Source: Gavia stellata
Taxonomy: Eukaryota; Chordata; Aves; Gaviiformes; Gaviidae
Length of the DNA stretch: 64,000 bases
NCBI RefSeq assembly: GCF_030936135.1
Contig: NC_082611.1
Span: 9,625,001 to 9,689,000, forward strand
Reading direction: 5' to 3'
Position numbers and translations under genes: made by a program. Each line of letters starts with the position of its first letter. Within the stretch, counting starts at the first letter, position 1. Positions 51,062 to 61,382 of the stretch are shown here, piece by piece. The notes under the pieces are model-generated. The model ran no database searches. It had not been told where the DNA came from and was given only the letters and a program-made list of their open reading frames with translations.

Positions 51062-51440
51062 CCGGCAGAAGCTTCAATCCAGCTCACACGTTTTCCCTGG
51101 AGATCACGAAGAATGGCTGTTTGGGCAGGAAAAGTACCTCCAACAGGAAAGTGCTTTTCCTTGCACTTGCAAACATGCAAACTATCCAGTAGCTTCTGCT
51201 GCAGTCACTATCTCTCATCACAGGGAAAGCAGCAAAACTGGAGACAGACCTCCCTCTGTGCAAGAGCTTTGTCTAGCATAGGTAAACCAGGAGGAGTTGC
51301 TGAGGTTGTCCAGGCCCTGGGGAACATGGTGGATGCGGTACTTGAACATGATTCTCTCAACTGCAAACATTAAATCACCCTGTGGTAGCAGCTAGTGCAT
51401 GCAACTGGCAGGTGAGCACTGCAGAGGATTAAAGGAGGAG
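51062..51440. other. unidentified GC-richer block
   Basis: This block stands out from the AT-rich surroundings. The plus strand is open from 51062 to 51373, with an ATG at 51113. The minus strand has shorter protein-like stretches, such as VGGTFPAQTAILRDLQGKRV and KYRIHHVPQGLDN, in different frames. No family is recognised. It could be a decayed processed pseudogene, a noncoding control region or chance. Confidence 0.2.
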
Positions 51441-54400
51441 GCACGTAGAGACAGCTTTTTAACAGTGAACACTGTCCTAGAGGATGAGAGTTGCCACTGA
51501 TTCACTTCATGTTATGTGACAAAATATGGATTACTTCAGAAATCCAGAGCAACAATTTAAAATGTGTGCTCCCAGTACTGCCTGGAGTTTGCTACACAGC
51601 TGTTGTGTGAGAGTGGGTTTAAATACTGTTCCATGTCACATAATAGAGGAGAAATTGTGTTACAATAGCACCATGTATTAAGATACTTATTGGAAAGATT
51701 TACACTATAACTACTGAACGCTGTGTTCGTTAGAAAATACCCAGTGGAAATACCTACTTATCCAATTCTGACTGCAGAATTAGTTGGTGTTCTGCATACA
51801 CTTCAGAAGGCTTGACAGCAAACTTAACACAGTATAACTGCAACATCCCCCTGACTAGATGTCCTAAAAACTAATGCTATCCAACAGATATGCAAGTACA
51901 AATAGGAAATAATAGAAAAGAAGTTTAGGGAATCAAAGTTTGCCAGTGGGGGAGCTTGAAAACATGGAGAATTTATCAATTTACAACTTTGTGTTTGCTG
52001 GTATTATAAAAAGTAGCCCATCTAGAAGTGCTGGGATTACACAGAAGAAAGAGTCTAGCATTTGTTTAAAATGTTATTATTAGCCCCAAGTGCCTATTAC
52101 ATTTATTTGTGTGAAGGAACAAACATCAAAATAAGGAAAACTGAAAAGAAGGGGCTATTTTGTAATCCCAGTTGTTATAATGATCGTTACTAGTAACAGA
52201 TTTCTCCTTCCACTTTTAGGCAAAAATTTCAAAGGAAGATTGCAAGCACAAAGGGTAATGCATGATACTTTCATGCCATCCTTTTAGCCTGATCTACTTG
52301 TAACTAATGATAGATAGAATGGATGCACAATAAAAAGTGAAAGAGTAATTGCAGTGCATCAGGTTAGTGACCTGACTGTTGTTAATTCCTTTGACATTTA
52401 CAGAGCATGGACTATTTTATAATTAAAATGCTTCATAGGGAAGTTTTAGTTCTATCATCTATTAAAAAGCCAGACAGTTTTGAAGTTAACAATAGCCACA
52501 AAAGATTTGATGACTAGAGTTATTGAAGAATTGCAAGGCTCTAGTCACTTACAACAAGCGCTGATTGCTACAGCAGTGATGTTAATAAGTACTCTTTATG
52601 TATGGACATTCTTACGGTAGTTTCTAAAATAAAGCATACTTTGAGGATGTCAGACACTTAATTCCAGAACACCCTATTTCATATCTGTGCATGAGTACAA
52701 TAACGCCATTTAATTAAAAAGAACAGTTAAGTTGCATAGAGAATAAGGAAAGAAAAAACATTTGAGTGAAGACCCAACAGGACATATTAAATGTCTCAGC
52801 TTAGACTTTAAATGTGTAGAAATTGGGCACCTGAAGGTGAACCAAAAAAACAATGGCATGGTCTATAGAGGCAGCAAAGAGAAAGAGCTCCAAATGGTGA
52901 CCTGCAAATATTCAATGCTGAGTGAAGAGCTGCCTAGGTCATTAGGCAACACAGAGGACAGAGGCCTCCCATTAAGCTGCCTAATTCCAGATTGCACATC
53001 AGCAATTTTCCATCACTTGAAATCCAGAGTTGTATATTTTTCTGGATAATAGGTATCTAACTGAGCAGGACTTGGCATTTTAAAACATTTTACAGAAACC
53101 TGTAAACTCTCTCGCCCTGCAGGGATTCAAATGTAAGTCTTTCCTTTCCCAGTGAAGTCACAAAAACCAGGCGCAGAATGAGGGCATTGACAGATGTGCT
53201 TTTGTGTACTGAGCTGAAGAGGTCTAAGCCATGACTTGCGCCTGGCTTTTAACTCCTGCCAATCACCTGGAGATTGGCACTTCCTCAGCCATGAACAGTA
53301 ACCAGCTATGAGAATACCATCTCATATTCTGCTGAATTTAACCAAGCTGCGGGCTGCTGAAAGTCATTATCCCTCTCTCTCCCCAGATCTCTTTCTCCTT
53401 TGTGTTAGACATGGCAATCATGTGGCAACAATGTTGTGGAAAACTAACCTGCCCCACACCAAAACCCCTCACTGATCCAAACCCATGGTGCAGTTACACA
53501 ATCACTAAAACTGACGCAAGAGCTACAGAGTGGGATCAACCATTTTGGCAGCTCCCAGTTTGATCCAGCTGACTGTGTGAAACTATGTAGTTCAGGGCAA
53601 AGATTGGCCATCTGAGATGACATCTGCGACAGTGCCATCAGCCTGAAGGAACACCCAATGGTGACTGGTGCAACATAATTTTCCCTCTTTTCAACACATG
53701 AACAACATAGCTGAATAACCTCTTCTCACCTCCATCTGTTGGTATGTAGTTCACATCCCTATGTGTATCATGTTTGGGTCCAGACCACAGAGGCTGATAA
53801 AATGTAGACTGGTTGAGGAGCTAGTGAATCTTCCTGCATTAGCAGACAGAGAGGCTGGGTGAATAATCGTATTTACACCACTGTGCCTGAGCAAGTGAAT
53901 GGTAACTTCAGCCCTGTCAGTAAAGCCTTGTCCACAATCAGGGCAAAAAGGAAACATGTTACAGTGTCAGTTCTAAAAGCAATCTGGCCTCATTTCCCTC
54001 GGCAATTATATTGGACTGTTTGGGTTTGTTTTCTTTTTTTTAGAACTGTACAGGCCAACTTCTGCTACAAAACTACAGGAAAATGCCAGTAGAACATTTA
54101 CCAGATAGCAATCCCCTAGTTCAGAAAAACCGTACAACCACCCATCTGGTAAAAATCAGTATTTACATGTTGTGTAGCTGGTAGCGGTCTGTTCCTACCC
54201 CAGGAAATACAGTGCCAGCATATTATCATAGTCCTCTGAAATTACTGAGCTTTGGCTCTGTACTGTATTTTTAATTGCTACTTTCAACTATACAGGCAAC
54301 TAACTTAGAGTAAGTAGGGACTGTAAAGAAACAGCCAGGCATTTCCAATAGGTATTGCCTTCTCTTATCACTCGTGATTTGTGTCTTACTGTGTGTCCTA

Positions 54401-54484
54401 TTTCTTAATACAACTTGAAATATAAAAATTAAACACTTCAGGTAAAAAGAAAAATCATTAAAATATACAATTTAATTCACCTAC

Positions 54485-54596
54485 CTTTGGCTTCCTGCTT
54501 AGTCCAGAATTCTTTCACTCTTTTAATAATGTTTTTGTCCTCTCTCAACTGCTTTTGCCACAGACGTAGCTCTTGTATTTCACTATCACAGCGGAC
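54485..54596 (-). CDS. IQCK: IQCK exon, C-terminal coiled segment
   Basis: A 112-base minus-strand exon bounded by the acceptor TTTCCCAG and the donor GTAGGT. It encodes VRCDSEIQELRLWQKQLRE and then KNIIKRVKEFWTKQEAK. This closely resembles the segment VRCDPEIQELRQWQKKLRE of IQ motif-containing protein K as I recall it from human. The charged, heptad-like sequence is likely helical. Its first residues complete the IQ motif begun in the exon at 60546-60630. It ends in phase 1 (AAA G|), so at least one more coding exon lies to the left. IQCK is little characterised. Its IQ motif implies calmodulin binding, and work in mammals points to cilia or sperm. Confidence 0.92.
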
Positions 54597-57500
54597 CTGG
54601 GAAAGGGAAAACAGAAAATGCAACTAAAATTATATATGTTCATGCTATCCAAGACGATAAGACAATTTTTTTCGCAGGCTGTGACTGGGCAAATACATGA
54701 CATCCATCCTTTTTGCCAGGCCTGATATAAAAGCACAATCCCAGAGGTTTACAGTTTTCAACTTATGCAGAAATAAACCCCACATAATTGACAAACCCCA
54801 TCGAAAACATAAATATGCCAATTAGGGGATCATTTTGATTACCAAGGACTCCTGAGAATGTAATTGCAGTGAGATGCCTATTCTTTGAGTTAATTAAAAT
54901 TTAAAGCATTATGCTGAAGGGTATTAGTGCCTTTAGAAAACCATAACACTATAAAACCAACCCATTGACCAACATAATAGAGCAGAAGAGGAGCATGAAG
55001 GGTCATACAGCAGGAAATTTATTCCAGCAAACTGATTCACACCTGCTACCAGCTGCAAATAGGCTGACTGACAATCCCAGCCATACAATTTTCACGAACA
55101 GGAGAGCCATTAATCTGTTATTTAAAGTAATTGGAATGCATTACATGATATCTATTCTTTGTCAGTCAATCACCCCTATGAACAGCGTAATTCTGCTTCC
55201 ATATAAAATGACAATAGTCACAGGCCTTGACTCCATTCAAGATTTAAGTTGAATTCTTCTGTTATTGCTTTTGTACTGGTGTAGACTCTACTAATATAAG
55301 AAAGAGCTAGCTTTGCATCAACAGCTTTTACCATTCTGCTACTTAAACCTGTTCTAAGCAGGATTTGATTAATTAGCAGTATGTTGCCAGTTGTCTACTT
55401 TGGCATTCACACAATTACTACCTCCAGTGCTAAAGCAAAAATCCAGACTAGATACCGTCCTTCTGACAATAGTGGGAAGGGGAAACGCTAGTATTAGCTT
55501 AGACATTGGTAAGTGATTATTCTCTTAGAGTCATATACAAATTATAATAGAATTATTAAAAATGCAGTTTCTGTTTTTTCTAAATGTTACGTATATAAAA
55601 TGCCATTATGTTTTAGGACTTAATGTCCTTGTAATTCAGGCTGAAGTTGAATAACGTGGTAGAAACACGTAGCAATAAGCTTGGTTTCTCCTGACACATT
55701 TTTTTCTTTCAGAAAGCTAACTACTTAGTTTGCTAGAAATTTTCTTATATTTGTTTTATTCTTACATTATATGGTAATGAGTTTGCTCTGTGATTTGAAT
55801 GCTATTACTCTACTCCATTACGCTCTGGTTTTCTCCCACTTCCCTGAGACACATACAGAGCAACAGAGCAGGACTTAGTTTCCACTAGTTAAAACAAACA
55901 AACAAACAAACAAAAACCAACGTAAAGAAAACAATATAAATTATGTATCAAAACTATTCTTTCCACGCAGAATTTCTCCTTTGTGGTGCAGCTAAGAATG
56001 CAATAGACAGTAGCTGAAGTCCCACAGCACTTTTCAACCCACTTAGGAGAAGATAACTTGCTATATTTCAGATAATGCACTAGCAGAGCAGAAATCGAAT
56101 ACAAGGTTACATGATCAATAAAGACAGGCAAGACTTTTACTCAGTGACTTGACATCAGATACCTCTTAGGCCTCTAATAATGTCCCATTATACTAATATA
56201 GTTCTGTATTACCTTCTATAAAAGTTATATGAAGTCCTTACAGGTTGATATGACATTTTAAAAATTAAAAAAAAAAAAAGTTACTGTTACTAGTGATCAT
56301 CTTTTCAGCTACACACACACACAAAAAAAAATCAAAACCATTTTCTGTTAAATCCATCAAATACTATTTCCAAAAATATGATATAATCCCAAACACAAGA
56401 TAGTTTCTTTAGGCTTGCAAGAGACATTTTTTTCTTTTACGCTGTCATGTATGCTTTTATAGAATCCATAATTCCCTATTACATGGAGTCAGTTTATCTG
56501 CACAGGAAAGGGTTAAGGGAATGCTTATGGGACATATAAATGACAGTAGCAGAAAAGAGGTAGGAAGATAGAGAAATTACTACCTCTATTTCTAACTATA
56601 AAATTTTTGAAAAAAATTAAGCGTCCATTTATAACTGCAGCTATGTAAGACCTGTATTTTGGCCCATGACAGGGCCACAGTGATCTCTGTATACTGAAAA
56701 TAAAGACAATAGCTCTTAACAGTTAAAAGATAAAGGCAAGTATAGTAGATTCTCCCTAGATAAATAAAACAGTGAAAGTATAGTGAAATACATAGCAAAA
56801 TACGGGGCTCTGAGATAAAGGCATGGTCAGATAGACTCAAATACTCCAAAGTCCAACATTAAATTCATGCAGTGAATGAGCTCCCAGAACAAAGTGATTT
56901 TTTAGAAAAGTGAAAGGAAAGAAAAAGAAACACAGATACCTCACCTGCAGTAAAAGAGGTAACAGGAACTTAACAAAATACTATCAACATGTTCCATATA
57001 TGCTTAATAGATTATAATTTAGCATAGTTGTGATGATTTCTCAGAAAGTAGTCTGTATTTTTTCAACAGAGTGCAATTCTACCATGATTAAAAAGCCACG
57101 ACTCAGCAGCAAAATCTCCAGGCAAATAATCAAAGGGTCAAGAGTCTTGTCCAAACAACTGATGTGTATCTCCTGCAGACCAGGAATGCATGAAGCACTG
57201 AAGGAGTCTAACTCTGAAGTGAGAGTTCACTCTTACCCAAGTCCCTTGGCTGAATCGACACTTGCTGTAAGGAACAGTGAATGTTTGTGTGACCTTCTGT
57301 GTTTGAGCCTTTGCTAGTAGCCACAACTTGCTGGAAAGGAATATAAATTGTAATAGCAAAAGCACAACACCACTTTGTAAGATATAAAGATAAACCTGCT
57401 TCAATTATGATTTAACTTTTGCTCAAGCAATATTTATGTATAAAAGAGCACTGAATATTTACATAATGCTGTCCAGTTGAAACTCCACGATATTACAAGA

Positions 57501-60500
57501 CTTAGTCAAAATAAACTGCTTTCAATGCTAAGTAGGAACATGTTGCACAACAGTGGAAGGATAACACTAAAGCTTTGACCAGAGACATTAGGGGAAATTG
57601 TATTAATGAAAAATCCCTTTGGTCTAGAATAGTTATGCAAATTGTAAAGATTAAAAAGACCCCAAAAACAAATGGCACTAACCATGGATTCTGCAGTAGA
57701 GGGGTGAAGATGTAACTTCTTTTATTGGAAAAATGCCTGGAAAATTGATATCTACCAATCAAGGGTTTTCATCAGATACTGAGTACTGCCTTGGATCACA
57801 GCAGATGAATGGAACCTCCATAAAAGAGGACAGTGAGAAGCGAAGAGAAAGAATCCCGATGACAGAGCTGTCTCAAGCCTTATCTGGGTGTTCCTCCTTG
57901 CCTTCAAAGAGACCCCTCAAGATGACTCCTTAGAGTACTCAGCAGTTGTAGCTTCCACTGCTGTTTGCTCTGGAATGTAATTCTTGATTAAACTTGAAAT
58001 AATTTTCAGAGTACTCATCCATGTCTTTGTATGAAAGATTGTAGCAAGGACTTTTGTTGATGGCAGCCATTAATTATTACTACCAAAATAAGTATTTTTC
58101 TGAAATTTGCTTCAGATAAGGATGAATGTACTGCTTAGATCATGTTTTATTATCAAAAAGTTCTCAATATTCTGTACCTATAGCTTTTTTTTCCCTTTAC
58201 ATAGAAAAATCTTTACAGCCTGATCCATTCTCGCTGAGCGCCATGTGTTTTTGATGCTGGCACATTCAGATGGCTAGATGTGGCAGAAACAAGTGAAGTA
58301 TCATGATAAGACGTAACGCACAGTCAGTTATATAACTAGATAGACTCTACTTAGATCAATATGGTTAACGAAATATCTCAAAAATGGTCTAAGTCCATAG
58401 AAGATGTGTCTGAGAAAAATAACTTGCTGTGGTTTCTCACACTTTATATGACATTGTTTAAGAATAAAAAACTTACAAGATTCACATTTGGGATGGTGTT
58501 GTTAAATACAAAACTATCCTGCTCAGATTTCTGAGTCTTTTACTTTTTCTGAAATCCAACAGTGTGTCCAGAATCCTTCTCCATCCATCTTTCACAAGTA
58601 CCCATGGCATGTGATTTTATGTCCTTTAAAGTGTACCTTGAGAAGATCAATGATGAAGTGTACTGTTCCTTTATCACGGTGCCATATGAAATATATATGT
58701 GTACTTCTGTTTAATTATTCAATGTTATCACAATGTGTAAATTTTTATTTCAATAATAGTGTTTAAAAAAAGTTCCAAATTCTCTGAATTATAAAACAAG
58801 GTTTAATGAAAAACATCAGAAAAGAGTTTAAAATACTGACAAAAGAATATCCTTAGAATGCAAAAGGGCATTATTTGTAAGTGTTCAGTTATTACCACAA
58901 TAAATCAGTGTTAGCTGACAGACCTATTTATTTTAAAAGCAAATAATCTGAATTATTTGGTAAATTTTCATAATATACTTTATCATTAATGTGATGAAAT
59001 CCCATTTAAGCTTAGCGTTCTCTTAATTTACAAGCTCAAGGATAACATATTTCCCTATGTAGTAACTTGTTAGCAACGATTTTTATTTTATATTCTGATT
59101 TTAATTTAAATTTTAATTTTTAAAAAACCAAGTTCTTTCAGCTCTAATAAGCTAAGCCACGTAAAAGCTAATTTTATAGTCTGAATTATTTTTGATGTCT
59201 CCTACTTCTTATAGCTACAGTTTTTCTCTCATTTCTGGGAACTGGTTTAGAATGATAAATACTACTGTGAAAATGTTGAAGTTAATACATAGAGCAAGGA
59301 AGGATAGTGCCTTTTGGAAGCACAAGGTATCTGAACAACCTTGCACTATTCAGCAAACATAACTGTTATTGGATAATGGCTGCCTTTGCAATACTCAACT
59401 GTAAGAATGCCTGCAGTGATATTGTCAGTGCTAATTAATGTTAGTGTCAATGCCATCTCTGTTTAAAAAAAGAAAAATAAAGGAAAACAAGCAGAAAGCA
59501 TCACAAAAATCTATCAGTCAGGAAGATAATTTCAAGGTATTTCATCATCTTTGGCTGCACGGCACATTAGAGTAGCCACTCATATATTCCTGCTTGTTAG
59601 AAGTAGTAAAGAAGAACTTAACAGGAGTGTTTTATTTATTAAATAACGGGATTGTTATTTAAAGAACACCTGATGTACACACGGAGATGTCTCACTGTCC
59701 ATCACAACGAAATTACTGCTATAGCTGGAGGCTATTTAGAAGCTTAAATTTTGATAAAGGCAGCCAAAGACTTTTCTTTGTCACCAAAGTTACCTGAATT
59801 TCGAGTCCATTTCTTTCCAAGGCGTGAAGGTGTTAGAGCCTTTCAAATAAATATTTGACACAATCTGTTCAGGATTTTCAAAATAATTTATTTTGTACCA
59901 TAGGGTTAGCATGGCTGTTACTCTCCAAATTAATAGTATTAGCCAATTTTCTTTGTATTTATTTTATGTACCTTGCTTTTACCCCTTAAATTGGGGATTG
60001 CGTTAGTGTTGTATTACTAGTACGGCTTGCAACATCTGCTTGCCATTTTGTTTTCGCTTTCCTTGAATAACAGCCTTCATGCCTCTCCTACATCTCCTGT
60101 CTCATTCTCGGTCTCAATATTTTCTCCTTTGTTTCTGTATGCTTTTATTTCTTAACAGACCTCACCAATCCTCCTTGTGCATCTCCACACTCATGCACAT
60201 ATCCCTGCATGAAGCAAAATAACACTTCATCCTTTAGCAACTAGCCAAAGATCAACTAAGAAAAAATATGAAAATTGTTCGGTGTTAACTGTACTTTTGA
60301 AAATCTAATTTCTGCAGATTTTCTGTTGTTGAGGAAAACAGTGAGATTACATCAGCGTAAATGCCTGTGAAAAAACTGTAGTCACTAGGCATAAGGCAGA
60401 GCAACATCCAAAGCCAATGAACCGTGGGGGTCTCAGCAGCTATTTATAGCATCCCCTACTTAAAATTTATGTAAGGATTTTCCCTGGGGCCTTCACAGTC

Positions 60501-60545
60501 CTACGGTTTTCAACATCAAGCAAAATAATTATAGATTACTCTTAC
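54597..60545 (-). other. IQCK: IQCK intron
   Basis: A 5.9-kb intron between the two recognised IQCK exons, with donor GTAAG (60545 downwards) and acceptor CCCAG (54597). It is AT-rich. An AAAC microsatellite lies at 55892-55912. A plus-strand open frame at 57733-57933 has no recognisable domain and is not called a gene. Confidence 0.88.
55892..55912. repeat. (AAAC)n microsatellite
   Basis: About five AAAC units inside the IQCK intron. Confidence 0.8.
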
Positions 60546-60630
60546 CCGATAACCTCTCCAGAAGGACTGAATTATTATGCTTGCTTCTTCTTCTGATAGA
60601 AGGAGAGAGAGAGGAATTGGTGGTCTAGGA
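60546..60630 (-). CDS. IQCK: IQCK exon carrying the IQ motif start
   Basis: An 85-base minus-strand exon. The acceptor is a long T tract ending in TTTAAG (60631-60632), and the donor is GTAAGA from 60545. It begins with the third base of a codon and encodes [20 protein letters not shown] and then QSFWRGYR, ending in phase 0. This matches the segment [20 protein letters not shown] of IQCK as I recall it from human. Joined to the next exon, it reads [11 protein letters not shown], which fits the full IQ consensus (IQxxxRGxxxR) for calmodulin or myosin light chains. The preceding exons lie to the right, beyond what I could recognise in the window. Confidence 0.93.
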
Positions 60631-60664
60631 CTTAAAAAAAAAAAAAATCTTTTGTAAACAGATA

Positions 60665-60741
60665 GCTGTCTGTAAATGTAAAAAACATAGAGTAATTTGA
60701 AAGCATGTTTGGCGATTCTGTTGCTGTCTGTAAATGTAAAA
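60665..60741. repeat. templated insertion with flanking duplication
   Basis: The 19-base word GCTGTCTGTAAATGTAAAA occurs at 60665-60683 and again at 60723-60741. Between the copies is a segment identical to a site 655 bp away (61336-61382). The shared identity runs for 47 bases, 60682-60728. Four A residues at one junction and GCTGTC at the other are microhomologies. Confidence 0.9.
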
Positions 60742-61335
60742 TACTTTCTTCCTTAGCAGTATATTTTATAAAAATGAGGAAGGTGTTCAGGAGCTTGAAA
60801 GATACAACTTCTTATTGCTCCAAAGATAAAATGTGCAAAGAATATCTCCTTTAAAAATATATTCTGTGTTATGTACGCTACAGTCATTTCTTCTTTAAAA
60901 CAATAATATACAAATGGCACATCAAGCACAGTAATGTTTCTTATTCTTCTACATGGATTTCAAATTCCTACTATTATGGTAGTGTTTGAGGTGGCGGTGG
61001 GAGGGGGAGCAAGAGAAGTAGGCGTGTCATTTGTAAAGCAGAGGAGGTTTTAGTGTGCATGCAACAATGAACAGACCTATGACATAAATGTTTCTAACAA
61101 TTATTAAATACACAGAATGTAAATATATTTTAGCACATTAATTTACATTATAATTTCACTTAAAATTAAAATGTACTGAAAAAAGTAATGATTATCATAT
61201 CTGCATAAGCATGGATCCATGTTTAGAAATGTCTAAAAAGTTCTTAAAATGCTGAAATTTTACTTCTGATAGCATATACACATTGTTTAGTGATAAAAGA
61301 AAGTAATACATATGTGAAGTCAACAATTTTCAGCC

Positions 61336-61382
61336 AAAACATAGAGTAATTTGAAAGCATGTTTGGCGATTCTGTTGCTGTC
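61336..61382. repeat. 47-bp source copy of direct repeat
   Basis: Identical over 47 bases to 60682-60728 and in the same orientation. Its flanks are unrelated to those of the other copy except for the microhomologies. It is likely the template for the insertion. Confidence 0.9.

Larger units (their letters stand above)
37066..54484. other. GPRC5B-IQCK interval, no confident exon
   Basis: About 17 kb of AT-rich sequence between the GPRC5B 3' end and the leftmost recognised IQCK exon. The final IQCK exon or exons must lie in part of this interval on the minus strand if the mammalian gene structure holds, because the exon at 54485-54596 ends in phase 1. I could not identify them confidently. 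Other contents are simple repeats, a possible ancient repeat near 38010-38075, a candidate conserved block at 48420-48870 and an unidentified GC-richer block at 51062-51440. Confidence 0.5.

Noticed and set aside
57733-57933. Plus-strand frame with a protein-like Ser/Lys/Glu-rich translation inside the IQCK intron
   Set aside because: It is only 66 codons, matches no family I know, and lies antisense within an intron. It is too weak to call.
59790-59840. Possible minus-strand splice donor GGTAAC after a short open stretch
   Set aside because: The translation does not match IQCK, and the acceptor side is poor.
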